Assembly: GCF_000764305.2 (NCBI RefSeq)
Contig: NW_025936295.1
Span: forward strand, 909,706 to 973,705
Direction: 5' to 3'
Length of the DNA: 64,000 nt
DNA from: Hyalella azteca
Lineage: Eukaryota; Arthropoda; Malacostraca; Amphipoda; Hyalellidae
In this document: positions 47,036 to 59,828 of the stretch, one piece after another
How positions within the stretch are numbered: position 1 is the stretch's first letter
How the letters are laid out: every line of letters starts with the position of its first letter
Program-made: the position numbers and the translations under genes
Notes under the pieces: model-generated
Databases searched by the model: none
What the model was told of the DNA's origin: nothing
Seen by the model: only the letters and a program-made list of their open reading frames with translations

Positions 47036-47599
47036 ACTGTGGGGAGATATTATCCTGTAAGAATATGAGAAGTTTTGACGTGATTGTGGTGAACGATTCA
47101 AGCGACCCAGAAGAGTAACGGCACGCACCAACGAGGGGCCGATAATAAAAATTATTGTCACGACATGAAATCGCTTTGCGCAGCTAATAAAATATATTGT
47201 TACGCACAAGTTATAAAAAAATTATATCAAGTCAAATAAAAGAACGTTCAACAAAATAACAGCATGTAAGAAGCAAAAATATAAGAATACAAATAAAATA
47301 CGAAACAATCATAATAAGTAAAATAGAATGCAAGAATCATGATGACATGAAAATCAATAAAAGAAGACTAAATTAAATTGGGTTGGTAGTAGAATCTAAT
47401 GTAGAATTGAAAAGTATTAAAAGAAATTGTAGATGTAGGAGAGGCAGGTGTGTGGAAACCATACATGTAGGAAAGTTTGAGGCGATGTGAAAGGAAAAGG
47501 AAGATAGTAAAGGTAGCAGGATAAGGAGTTGAAGGGAAGGAAGGGGAGGATTGAAGTACATGTAAGAGTTGTAGGTTATTTAGGAGGAGTATAAGTCAT

Positions 47600-47806
47600 G
47601 GCAGGTGTAGAATAGGCATGGGTGGAGTATGAGGTATAGGAGGTGTAGGAAGCATAGGAGGCATAGGAGGCATAGGAGATGTAGGAGGCACAAGAGGTGT
47701 AGGAGGTATAGAAGGTATAGGAGGTATAGGAGGTGTAGGAGGCGCAGGAGGTGTAGGAGGAATAGTGGAGTAGTAGGTGTAGGAGATATAGGAGGTATAG
47801 GAGGTA
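47600..47806. repeat. AGGAGGTGTAGGAGGTATA purine-rich short repeat
   Basis: A 9-bp based repeat (GGAGGTGTA, GGAGGCATA, GGAGGTATA) that ends at an N (47807). The Arg-rich frame through it is a repeat artefact. Confidence 0.87.
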
Positions 47807-47807
47807 N

Positions 47808-48170
47808 CCTAATACATCACTATTTATGCCGATGTGCAGTTAATACATCACTATTTATGCCGCTGTGCAGTTAATACATCACTATTTATGCCGATGTGCA
47901 CCTAATACATCACTATTTATGCCGATGTGCACTTAATACATCACTATTTATGCCGATGTGCTCTTAATACTTCACTATTTATGCCGATGTGCTCTTAATA
48001 CTTCACTATTTATGCCGCTGTGCAGTTAATACATCACTATTTATGCCGCTGCGCAGTTAATACATAATACATCACTATTTATGCCGCTGCGCAGCTAATA
48101 CATCACTATTTATGCCGCTGCACAGTTAATACATCACTATTTATGCCGATATGCAGTTACTACGCAATAT
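47808..48170. repeat. 31-bp minisatellite after an assembly gap
   Basis: Eleven to twelve units of TTAATACATCACTATTTATG plus CCGCTGTGCAG. An N at 47807 separates it from an unrelated repeat, so the array is probably longer in the genome than here. Confidence 0.9.
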
Positions 48171-48419
48171 CACATGAAAATGCCTTATTTCATCCTGTAA
48201 ATTCACTGAACGATTACAGTTGTTCAAACTGTGAAACGAAGTAATTAATATCTGTGAACAGAGATCTTACCGGGATAGATAAAAATAATTTGAATCAATA
48301 TATTTTTCGGTCGACTTCGGTCCTGTACCAGGGCATGAAATTCTGAATTTCAATTAAACATCCCGAAAAGAATGACTCCAAGTGCAGCGATAGATTTGAA
48401 ATTTTTTTGGTGGCTGGTT

Positions 48420-48695
48420 ATGGAATTTTTATTTGATTGCCAGTTTTTATCGTGATTGTCTGGTTCGATAATTTTATAGTGATTGCAGGGTTCGGCAATA
48501 TGATCGTAATTACTATGCTCGAAACTTTGACTGTGAATGCAATTTCAACTATTTGATCGTGATTGTTATGTTCGACGATTTGGTCGTGATTGTTATGTTC
48601 GAAAATTCGATCGTGATTGTTATATATTCGATAATTTGATCGTGATTGTTATGTTCAACTATTTGATCGTGATTGTTATGTTCGAATATAAAACT
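48420..48695. repeat. ATTTGATCGTGATTGTTATG minisatellite
   Basis: About eight units of roughly 28 bp, ATTTGATCGTGATTGTTATG then TTCGACA or TTCAACT, more diverged at the left end. Confidence 0.87.
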
Positions 48696-51547
48696 TCTAT
48701 CTCGAAAGTTATTTTAAATTTACAGACAGCAATAAAGGCCAAATTAGGTGAAGTTTAATTATTTGTGGTTTTCATTTAGTAATCATGAAATTACTGAAAT
48801 TCAGTGTAATCAGTCAGCAATTATGCACACTCCATGAGCATGAATTCTGACTAAACAATAAAGCATTAAATTAAAAACTCAGCATAAGGTAAATCACATG
48901 AAATGCATTTAGGTTCAGAAGATTGAAGATAGTTCGCTAAATTTGCATAAGTCGACGCCGTCCCGAAGTCGCTGACACTCAGTTTAGTTCAGCGCCGAGA
49001 GCGGACGTCAGCGGGTTCCTTGACGGATAGTTGGGGATGCTCGTTGCGGTGTCGGTCTTGGCTAATGAAAGGCAAGGGCTTAAAGTGACACCTCGACTAG
49101 CTCGTCAAGACGCCATGCGACAACTCAAGCGTCAAGTCGACTCATGAGCAGTGCGCTAAACACAGACTTGCGAGACCGACGGTGTAGTTGCAGCAAGCAA
49201 TTACGACCTCGGTCGTGGCTTGCACTGCGCTCCTACTTCTGAACTGCGCTCGCTCTAAACATGGCCGTATTTCTACGGGAATAAATCGATGCAGGTGGTA
49301 ATTTTATTCTCATAAATGCTCTGCAGCTGGACGTAATTTTCAAACGACTTTTCTTTGCAAAAAAATTATGCACATTAACAAACCTTCTATGGCGCCTGAT
49401 AAATGGACTTTTTGTCTCTGGTTCATGAAGGTAATTGTTACAAAAACTGTTTTTTTTCTAATTTTGTACACTTTAAAAAAATGTACTGAGATTAGATTCT
49501 TTGTTGTTGATTTCTAACTCACCTTTTCGAAGAGTATCGAAGTGATATTTACTATACACAGATTTCAGCTTCAAAATCTAAGTGCTTTAAGTGTCACGAC
49601 GATCTCAGTCCTATATGGGAAGTAGAAAATACTCAATAGGTATTTATAGGTCAGTGGTCTATAAATGACAGAGAGCTCCTCATGTATTTAAGATTTAATT
49701 ACTCTCTACGAAGTAACGAATATCTATAGAAATATTTGTAATCTCTAATTTTTTATTAATAGAATGTAAGGACCAAAACAGCTCCAATGAAAGTAAAAAA
49801 TGAAAAAACTAAAAAAATGCCAGTAGCATAATAGGAAACTGAAATGAAATTTGTTTCAAATAAAAGTTCCGTTGCTGTAACAAGTTTGAGTCCACGATGA
49901 CTACGAGGCGTGAAGAGTTGTACACGGAGTTAACTTCCGGGCTTTGGCTCTCGATATTCCAAGGGGCAGCTTCCGAGGCTTGCAGGGTCAGCGGCTCCGG
50001 CGACGTCGGCGGGGACGTACTGCAACATTTGTCGGAAGTGACACGGCAGCTTGAATTATTCCTTACACGGACTAATTTTTCAACACTTTCCGCGTCAATT
50101 CACCTACTCATCCACGAATGAGTTGCAAGAAAAATGTTATCCATGATAAATTTCAAGACTCGTTTGATTTGTGGTCCCCCGGTAAGCATTTTACTGTTTA
50201 GTTCATCTCTCACACGAAGAAATTTCAAGAGAATATGAATTTTGTGGTTATTGAAATAAATTATTGGTCAATGCTCATTTTATTTTACCGTTATCTACCG
50301 AGGGCATATTATTTGGTAAGAATAATACTGTGCACTTATTAATGATATGTACGCAACGGCTTAATCACATTATTTCTAGTGCCGATGCATGAACGAGTTT
50401 CTGTCAAATGTCATACTTTCCGCGGGCGGTTTCCTCAAAGATTTCATGACGTAAAATTATAATGCTACGCAAGATATTGGACACATGTCATATCATACCA
50501 AATGCCCTTAGCTAATTTGGATAATTTTGAAACTGAAGAGTTCATACGAACGCGAAATTCGCTTTTGTTTAAGTTTCATGATTTATGGAAGCCATTGTAA
50601 GATGAGTAGAGAAGGCGGCCATCAGTTAGGCTGTCATTTACCGAGTACAGATGCAGGCAAAGCATGGTTTTGCCTGCTCGTGATGCGCTCCATCGAAACA
50701 AAAATAAATTCCCTCTCGTTCCTTCACAAAGCAGCTCAGTTCGTGGCCAGCGTAGCGCGCAGCCCTCGCCGAAAATGTGCGACGCAGACGCTGCGGTAGC
50801 TGCGCTATGTTCTGCGCGGCGCAAGCACAAGCTCTTATCTCAAAGTTCTCTCTAAGAACTTGTGTCATAAGTTCTGTTATGCTTGAAGCATGACGTAATT
50901 GTTCTTAATCGACCGTTAAACTTGCAGTTATAGAGCAAGATCTCCAAATAAATTTAAATAAATAATGAAGTCGTTATAAATGTTATGGCCTTGTTCTGCG
51001 AAATGAGCTAGAAATCACCCGTGTGGCCTTAGTACAGTCGATGTACAGTTAATAGTACAGTTTTAAAATCTCATTAATATTATTTAACCGTAAAGTTACT
51101 TAAAATTAGGTATATTTAATGGAGGCCCCTCTGGTAGCACGTGGACAGCGAGACTGCGCTGCAGGATCTGAAGAGCGGAATTCGGACTTGAAGGCCAATA
51201 CACAAAAGCGGATTAGCGCGACTTCCGGACCGTCGGACGTGCTTCCGAGAGTCTTGGCATTCTCAGCATTACGATGATGTATCATGCGTGGGGATAAACA
51301 AGGTCATTTCGGGAATCTAGCAAACGAAAATGAAGTATTATAACAAAAATGTGTCGTAAACGTTCCTGAGATAAACAGGTCAATGCTAAAAAAACAAATG
51401 GCTCAAGTCCGTGGAGAAATATTTTAGGACGGACTACTCTAAATCGTCAATCTTTGGCCTAATTGGGTAGGATGTCTTATGTACAAAATACAAGATTGTG
51501 TGAAAGTGAGAAAAATTGGTTCACTAGAGACATTGCAAGGGCATACC

Positions 51548-51585
51548 CTGTCTCTTATACACATCTAGATGTGTATAAGAGACAG
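51548..51585. other. Nextera mate-pair junction adapter (artefact)
   Basis: CTGTCTCTTATACACATCT at 51548-51566 is followed directly by its reverse complement at 51567-51585. This is the Tn5 mosaic end twice, head to head, exactly the junction adapter of Illumina Nextera mate-pair libraries. It is not insect DNA. The sequences on its two sides were the two ends of one circularised fragment and are not neighbours in the genome at this spacing. Confidence 0.97.
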
Positions 51586-53438
51586 GATGCACTCTCATAG
51601 CCAAGGACGAGAACAGAGTGGACGAAGTGATTGGTCCTTTTGACCAGTCAGGATGACCCACCCAATGGCAAAAAGTGCATCACTATTTGGACAAAGTTCC
51701 AATCATTTCCATGAGTGAAATTGATTTTTTCGGAGATGTTAGATCGGTGGTGGACGCGCTAGTGATTAGCGTGTGCTAGAACAACCTGGAACGTGTATCA
51801 AATTATTGTAACCTTAACATTTGGTGATCTCAAAACTGTAGAACTCAAATAAAACAATGAGATATGTTTACTTTTTAGCGCATTTTCTCATTTATGGAAA
51901 AAATGCACTATTGTGCTCGCCATGTCCGTCCGTCCGTCTGTCTGTCTGTCCGTCCGTCTGTCCGTCAAGTTTTCGTCGACGAGAAAATACGCTCTCTGTC
52001 ACTCACTGCAGTGAGTACTGAGTTATATTTTTTCTGATATGAAGAAGACAATCTCACATATGCTTATAACTTATACTTATATGCATACGTATCCTTTCAA
52101 AAGAGGCCTTGACCGATCGATGAGGCAAGTGTCCGATTTTTCAGACAGTCGAGCGAGGCTTTTACTAACCAATTCGATGAAATTTTCTGCAGTTGCCCCC
52201 ACCATTCACTTCTTTTAAATGAAGCGCATCTTAGATCAATCCTCAATCTGAGGATTTCCTTAAAGAAGAGTTAAGTACTAAAATCTAAAGTTCTCTTGTT
52301 CAAATTTTTGGAGTTACGCTCTAACCTTCACTAATCTGTTATATGATTGTCCGTATCACCGTTTCATTGGGTATCACGCACTATACTGTATAGTTACCCA
52401 AAAAACGTGTCGGGTGCAAAACATGTTTTGTTTTAGTTTGCGAACATGGGGGCGTTTTTCAATTTGACAGATGAAATGAATGAATTAATTTATAAGTCGA
52501 GTTGAATTCCATAACATTCGTTATAGCTTCGAAAAATAGGATTTTTTCTCATAAACTATGTCAAAGAAGATATTTTTTATATTGCTTGACATTTCTGAAA
52601 ATACAATGTAAGTGATAATAGTTGATGTTGAAGTGCCCTATACAGACTCGTATATGTATTATACACTAAATTGATTTATTTTTTCATTATTTTTACTTCT
52701 ATGATACACTACTCATTTAAATATCAAAGCATTCATGAGTTGTTTTGCATTATATGATATTTCTCATTTAGATCGATCATTTATTTTTTATTTATTTATC
52801 ATTTTTTAGATCGATCTTTAACAAGTGAAATCGACCCGGTAGTGTTTTTTCAAGTATTTGTAGGATACGGAAGATTTTAAATATATGTAGAGGATAATTC
52901 GATATTTTATTTCATATTTTTTGTACGAGTTTCAGCGTCTATGAGCTTCAAAAGCTTTCCGTTTACTCTTAAATGATGTGTAGTGTAGTGTAAAATTATA
53001 AACTAAATTACAGCAAGACGTCATCGTTGTTAATTTCGTCACACATACGCACATATATTAAGTCTGAGCAGGATTCATTGCATTTGGAAATTTGAGTGAA
53101 GGAAGTCGAATGCATTTATCTATTATATTCACAATATTCAAATACGCTTGATTGACTGATATTCTCATCATGAAGTAATAAAGCCGTCTAAGACATCAGT
53201 AAATTAAGACCACTAAATTCGTGTAATTAGCCACTTCCTATGCATTCGAGTTGACTTGAAAGGTGGATTTAATGTTTCTTATAATATAAGCAACATTATC
53301 CATGCATATACAGGAATACCAATCAAATCATATTTATTTATTTAAGTATAATTCATGTACCATGCTACAGAATATCAAAACGGTATCGTTCAAAGAAAAG
53401 AAAAAACGGTATCGCCCAACTGTGGAAAATACGTACGA
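51586..53438. repeat. Long dispersed repeat, copy 1 (cut at left by the adapter)
   Basis: A direct repeat of 62133-63819 with substitutions and indels. Homology begins at the first base after the adapter and ends after GTGGAAAATACGTACGA. It contains about 150 bp absent from the other copy (about 51865-52030, including the CCGT/CTGT microsatellite). No open frame longer than about 75 codons is present, so it is non-coding or badly decayed; its class is unknown. Confidence 0.87.
51924..51966. repeat. CCGT/CTGT tetranucleotide microsatellite
   Basis: About eleven tetranucleotide units of GTCC and GTCT. It lies in the part of repeat copy 1 that the second copy lacks. Confidence 0.92.
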
Positions 53439-53706
53439 GTCCCGAGCATTCCAGGCGGTCCCGGTCTGGAAAGGGTGGCCAGAGCGGCACACTTCTCCGC
53501 CCTGCTACCCCGCGCCATTATTGCCAGATTAAATCATCACTTCGAGACCATAAGCTCGAGAGCCACACGCCTATTAATTGATAATTAACTGCAACTGCTT
53601 ATTAATCTGGTGATTAGCTGTAGTTTCAACGATTGTTGTTTTTGTGGAGAATTTTTGAAGACATCAGTAAAGGAAATAAATTTGTTAAATGTGCGATGAA
53701 GAAGTG

Positions 53707-53707
<1 letters not shown>

Positions 53708-53747
<40 letters not shown>
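53708..53747. repeat. TA dinucleotide microsatellite
   Basis: About twenty perfect TA units flanked by GTGT and ACA. Confidence 0.95.
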
Positions 53748-53748
<1 letters not shown>

Positions 53749-55129
53749 CATGCATTGATCGTCGAAAGCTGTTGAATTTCACGTGTTTGACTTGCTCAAA
53801 TTTGCGGAAACGGATAACGAAGCTGGAACATCTAAGTACATATAATTGAGTTTATTCCATGGCAATCAATGACGTTTTCTATACATTTTTCCAAGTGGTA
53901 TGCGACTTTTCTCTTTTTATTATTTTCTTAGAAAAATTAGTGTTTCTGGAACAATGTTTCGTTTGTATTAAATTACTTTTATCTTAATAGACGAATGTCG
54001 TCCTTAAATTGCATTTACAATTATTAATTAGAGTTGATTTAATTAATTTAGAATTATTAACTTAAATTGATTAAATAAATAGCGAAGGGTCATGAGTAAA
54101 AGCCAGAAAACATTTGGCAAAATGGAGCGATAATATTTATCCAGAAACAAAATTATTCACTCTAATGACACGCGATAATTCGCTGATGATTAAACGTGAG
54201 GGGTAAAGTCTGGGGTAAAGTCAGACGCGTGGACTTCCTGCGACCTAATGAGGACATTGTGGACACTCCCGACCACTCGCCAGCCCTCACCGACCACTCA
54301 CCGACCCTCGAGGCAAACAAAGACATTACCCTCTTGTTATTTCCCTCAGATTGAAAGTTATATCGGACACCAATAATTGATCAATGGTTTCAATAAGGGT
54401 TTGCATTGGACTAAAGATTGGAATCCTACGAAGATTCGATGTATCCTATCATTGATATCTATCCTTCGTTCGACAATTATCTTGCCACCATTTCATGCAA
54501 TTCTTACATATTACCTTATATTGAAAAAAATTGGCCATAGCATCTTTTAAATAATTCGCGATAGTTTTATTGCATGTCTCCGTAGTTTGACGTCCTTAAT
54601 ACACTTAACAATTGTGTGAGATCACCAAAATTAATCTAGCCGTTCCCCAAATTTTGGACAAACTTCCTTAACGAATAAAATTTTTCGTGGATGGAACGGA
54701 AGACCAAAAATGAAATGTAAATATTTTCAGAGAGCCATGCGTACGGTAATTAAGACATGTAAACTTTATCATAAATTTGGAGCAAATCATGCGACGGTAC
54801 TTAGTGCAACTTAAGAAATGATTGTTTTGGCACGACTATAAGGATTATATATAGCAGTGATGCTGTGGCTGGCCGTTTAGATGCCTTGGAAACCTCTCAG
54901 GGTTTCAGTTAACATATATGAGCTTACCATTACTTTCAAAATAATATCTCATTTCAAGTTTTAAAATCGAGAGCAATGTTTTTTTTTGCAGAAATGATTG
55001 AACTTTCTTATAGAAACATCATATATAGACAATCATGCACTGTCCAAGACATGAAGCCACTGTTGAAGCCACGTGTATCTACATATGAAAACATTCAAGG
55101 AGCGGTACCTAATGAAAAATAGAGAGCCA

Positions 55130-55220
55130 TAAAGCCACATAAGGCGCCATATACGAAGCCACACACAGAGCCACACAGAGACACACGGAGCCACACGGAG
55201 CCACACACGGAGCCACACAA
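55130..55220. repeat. GAGCCACACA short repeat
   Basis: Irregular 10-13-bp units of GAGCCACACACG and GAAGCCACATA type. Confidence 0.82.
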
Positions 55221-55299
55221 GCCCTCATTGGCGACATCGTTTTGCCATTTGCTGGCAGCCGCTCGACGGAGTTAGTGTGCGCTTCACTGCGGCCCAGGC

Positions 55300-55570
55300 T
55301 GCCAGTAAAGGCAGGCCGGGCTGCCAGTAACGGCCAGTAACGGCAGGCCAGGCTGCCAGTAACGGCCAGTAACGGCAGGCCAGGATGCCAGTAACGGCCA
55401 GTAACGGCAGGCCAGGCTGCCAGGAACGGCCAGTAACGGCAGGGGAGGCTGCCAGGAACGGCCAGTAACGGCAGGCCAGGCTGCCAGCAACGGCCAGTAA
55501 CGGCAGGGGAGGCTGCCAGTAACGGCCAGTAACGGCAGACCAGGCTGCCAGTAACGGCAGGCCAGGCTGC
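55300..55570. repeat. GC-rich minisatellite with CAGTAACGGC core
   Basis: About 32-bp units, AGGCTGCCAGTAACGGCCAG then TAACGGCAGGCC, eight or so copies. Because the 32-bp unit is out of phase with codons, long open frames appear in two frames on the minus strand; they are artefacts. Confidence 0.92.
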
Positions 55571-56489
55571 TGTAACATCTTCTATAATTAATGGCGAATG
55601 CAGCTTTCATCACGTCAGTTTAACGGATATATTTGGTCAATATAATTCGAACGTGATAGCGTAGTGACGACAGTTATCGTCATTAAGCCTAAGTTATGTC
55701 TTTGTCTATGAATGCATTTTTCGTCGTCAATGCTATTCGTACCTGGAATGCCTGACAAAAACAGCTGCAGTCAAGAGACAAAGGGTTAAACCCAGCCGGA
55801 GGAAATCAGAAACAAGACCCCGAGTAGCACAAAGTCCCACACTCGTGTTTGTATGTTAGAATTTCCTTCATATGATCCGCAAACAATAAATGCTCATGAA
55901 GATTGTCTCCGTATTGCATCCAAAACAATACATCCAATATGAGTAACATATCCTGCATGTAATTTGCAAGCAATAAATGCTTGCGAACCAAACCTACAGA
56001 ATCCATCCGGAGCAATACATCCAATATGAGTAACACATGCTATGGTAACATGGTAACATGATTATGGAAACAGCGAGTATGGAAGGTCGATGGTCTACTA
56101 ACTCAGATTTCTAACAACGATCAACTAATACGCATTCTGGCATTTTAAATTTGCGAAGAGATTAAAATATGCGAAGATATTTAACAGCAATGCCGCTGCA
56201 CTTGAATGTTTCACGAATTGTCATATTTCTAATAATTAACGGTCGTATTTTTATAGCCTTTCCCAGAAAAAAGGAAGGTAACCAACACAAGCCAGCCGTA
56301 CGGGAAAGAAGACATTTCTAAATTAATTCATAGCAGCTAGAGTAACTAATGGCTGGTAATTAGAGTTCTCCCTCTGTGTCCATATGTTAGGTGCACCAAT
56401 GTAGCCTTAATTGTTACTATAAGAGAAATTAGTTCGTATTCCGATGTACTGTAAAGCTCGTGGGCAAAATTGAATATCACACAAAATTT

Positions 56490-56720
56490 ACGAATTAGCA
56501 GAGACATTAACGCTGCACAGACATTAACGAATTAACATTAACGTTGCACAGACATTAACGAATTAACGATAACGCTACACAGATATTAACGAATTGACGA
56601 TAACGCTACATATACATTAACGAGTTAACGTTAACGCTGCACAGACATTAACGAATTAACGTTATACAACGATGCACCTACATTAACGAATTAACGTTAA
56701 CGCTACACAGACATTATTAA
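56490..56720. repeat. GACATTAACGAATTAACGTT minisatellite
   Basis: Seven to eight units of about 31 bp, GACATTAACGAATTAACGTT plus AACGCTGCACA. Units contain the self-complementary TTAACGTTAA. Confidence 0.87.
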
Positions 56721-57424
56721 CGAATTTACATTATGCATTATTATGCTGTGAATGAGCAATGATTAGTACATAATCATAACTATTTCAACAGAGAATTCAA
56801 AAGCCAAGAAAATCACGCAAAGATTCATAATATCTTCATGTCAAACCTCCTTCTCCACAAATTGTAACTCTGCTTGTGAACATTACCCTTTGCTGCGTCT
56901 TTTATTCGTACATTTAGGCTTTGATATTAACTCTGTAAATTTTGGTTGAGCCCAAAACCGGTCGTTTTGCATAAGGCTCAAGCTGTTCAAAAAAGCAAGA
57001 CGCAGGAATTAACAGCTATACATTTTAATTAAATAAGTGGGATATCAAAAATTTGCCCATTCTTTGAAACGATGGATAAAGAATATTAAAAATATGCTTG
57101 CCGAATATATTAAAATTGTTTCAGAATAATGATAATGTAATGAAATTTATGAATTAATACTGTATATGTAAGCAAGCTTATACCTCCTGTATATCAACAT
57201 GATTCAACGCTATATTTAACGAATTTAAAAAAAAGACTCAAACCCCATTTTGCGTATTTAAGTGCAAACTAACTACTTCAACTACTTATCTGTGGTAACC
57301 ATGTAATTATCTCCAGAACCATCGCGTGGATATCTACAGTAAAATTTTGCACCAAAATCCCTTGAAATAAATTCTTAATAACAATGATGTCAGCACCAAA
57401 ACTCGCCAGTATTGTTCCGAAATC

Positions 57425-58100
57425 AGCACGGGCTCAGTTCATTTTTAAAAACCCACTCTGGTCACAATTTTTAGACCTTATTTGAGCAGAATTTTCCAGG
57501 TTAGCTCGAGGTGCTTTATGTATATGCGATATGGTCTTATATATAGTATATATATAGTATATATAGATAAGTTGTAGAGGCGCTAGAAGCATCAACATAA
57601 TTGAGCGTAGGGCGAGCATGCGAGCCTAAACACGCACACTTTGTCTTATTATGTGTGACTGTAGGAATACACATAACATGATCACACACGCACACTTTGT
57701 CTTATTATGTGTGACTGTAGGAATAATCAGCACGAGCTCAGTTCATTTTTAAAAACACACTCTGGTCATAATTTTTAGACCTTATTTGACTAAAATTTTC
57801 CAGGCTAGCTCGAGGTGCTTTATGTATATGCGATATGGTCTTATATATAGTATATATATAGTATATATAGATAAGTTGTAGAGGCGCTAGAAGCATCAAC
57901 ATAATTGAGCGTAGGGCGAGCATGCGAGCCTAACACGCACACTTTGTCTTGTTATGTGTGACTGCAGGAATATACATATAACATGATCACACACACGCAG
58001 ACTTTGTCTTATTATGTGTGACTGTAGGAATATACATATAACATGATCACACACGCACACTTTGTCTTGTAATGTGTGACTGCGTAGGATATACATATAC
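57425..58100. repeat. Roughly 300-bp duplication with nested 59-bp repeat
   Basis: A segment beginning GCTCAGTTCATTTTTAAAAA and ending GCGAGCATGCGAGCCTAA occurs at about 57434-57627 and 57736-57931. Between and after the copies are five units of ACACTTTGTCTTATTATGTG plus TGACTGTAGGAATA and CATGATCACAC. Confidence 0.88.
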
Positions 58101-58304
58101 ACACACTTTTATACGCCACTTTTTTATTGTTGACTGTATGGATAAAATGTAACACACATATTAACCATGCACACAGACGCTGTTTTCGCGTATAGACGAC
58201 GGATAAAGCAATAATCAAATATGATATTTTGTTATGAATAAATGATTATAAGTATTATTAATCATGATATATGTATTGCGATGAGCGTACAGTGCCATGA
58301 GTGT

Positions 58305-58400
58305 ATTCGGTAACACAGTATACACGCAGTACAGTAACACAGTATACACGCAGTACAGTAACACATTATACACGCAGTACAGTAACACAGTATACACGCA
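58305..58400. repeat. ACAGTATACACGCAGTACAG minisatellite
   Basis: Four units of about 26 bp. Confidence 0.88.
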
Positions 58401-59497
58401 ATCTTCGTCGCAATTCACATGCACAATAGAGAAGCATCGTATGTAAAAATGCTAAGAAAATTTCGTTAAAATCTCAGAGGTCAAAATAAAAAAAAAATTT
58501 TATTTGAAGATCTAAAAATACTTATTCAACGTACTGAAATGCTTCATGGTAAGCGTTAAGGATTTCCGTTGAGATACGAGAATAAAAAATATGTATAAGG
58601 CCAAAATAAGTTTAAATTTGACTGGTTATTTTACAGCATTAATTTGAAACGTAAAGGAGGAGCTGAGTGTTGAAGGCAAGATCCATTAAAATGAATAATT
58701 TTCAAGCACAACTCATTTTTGGTTTTCTAAATAAAAGTTTTAAGAATTTATAGAGAAATAATAAAATGTTGACCAAAGAACTAAATAATAATGAGTGAAA
58801 AGCGCTGAAATATTCATCAGTTTAAATTTTATATTGTATATCGAATTTATTCAAGGATTGAGTTTTTTGGTCTCATCTAATGATGGAAAAGGAAAACCGA
58901 ATTAGTGTCTTTATTTGTCCTAATTTCACAGTATATATTGAAGCTGTAGGAATTGCTATTCTCCCGACAATCTCAAGCGAAATGTCTTAATTAAATATGA
59001 AGCTAGCTATCACATCCATCGCTTCTATTTTGAACATATGGAATGCTTAACATATTTTGCCACCGTGGGCAATGGCTGTAACATTACAGTTTATTCGATA
59101 TATTTGTTCACTTGGAAACAAATTATATGAGGCCTCTATTGAGTATTTTAGTGGCTTAATTGTTATTGGTAAAATTCGATATTATATCAACTTTTGATAT
59201 TGATAGAAGTGATAATTAAACCCCTTTAATTCCATTGTTCCTAGCTCCATGCGTTTTAGATGGCTTAACATAATTTTTAAACCACATCAGCATTTGACGA
59301 TGTTTTTTTAATGATAATTATAGCTACGATTCAATAAAAGATATAAGACTTTCGATAACTTATAATCAATAATTTCCCTCAATTATTGAAAAGAAAAATA
59401 ATCCCTCAAGCAGGTAGGCTGATTAGATTTTCCTATTCATAGTGAGGCTGATTTTTTGCATCAAATTAGTATTTTCAGATGAATTATTGAAGACATG

Positions 59498-59528
59498 AAT
59501 GTCCTCGGGTTATAAACCCGAGGACATT
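59498..59528. repeat. Perfect 14-bp inverted repeat, 3-nt loop
   Basis: AATGTCCTCGGGTT, a three-base spacer, then AACCCGAGGACATT. It lies in intron 1 about 300 nt downstream of the exon 1 donor. It could form a tight hairpin; no role is known. Confidence 0.9.
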
Positions 59529-59828
59529 TTGAGGCGAAAGTGCTGTGCAGGATACTATATATTGACTCATGGTGAAGAGCCATGTGACTCATGACAATTA
59601 ATGAAATGCAGACATTCGTAACACATTCACGCCTGCCCACAAATAATGTCGTGGTAATTGGTCAATGGCAATACCTGCCTGCATGCAGGTCATATTCGCC
59701 GATGTACTTTCAAATTATGTAAAAAATTTTATCTGCGGAAGATGCTTGAAACAGCTTAACAAGTTATGTGCTCAAATGAGGGCTCTATAAACAAGAAACA
59801 TTGAAAGGATTTTGAGCATGTTACTCAC

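Larger units (their letters stand above)
45810..59828 (-). other. sv: Intron 1
   Basis: Nominally 14 kb, but it contains an artificial junction (51548-51585) and an N (47807), so its length is unreliable. It starts GTGAGTAA (59828) and ends TTGTCCCAG (45810). Minisatellites are numerous. GC-richer segments with frequent CG dinucleotides stand out at about 48950-49280 and 50590-50840; they could be regulatory but show no defining motif. Stretches 49290-51540, 53590-55030 and 58400-59820 are otherwise unique and AT-rich. Confidence 0.65.

Noticed and set aside
47629..47874. Arg/Cys-rich plus-strand frame
   Set aside because: Produced by a 9-bp repeat and crosses an N; not a protein gene.
47808..48170. 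Possible CRISPR-like array
   Set aside because: Units are contiguous with no unique spacers, and the setting is an insect genome; it is a minisatellite.
55225..55613. Open frames of 109-117 codons rich in LPLLAVTGSLACRYW-type repeats
   Set aside because: They are the 32-bp GC-rich minisatellite read in overlapping frames; no splice or family support.
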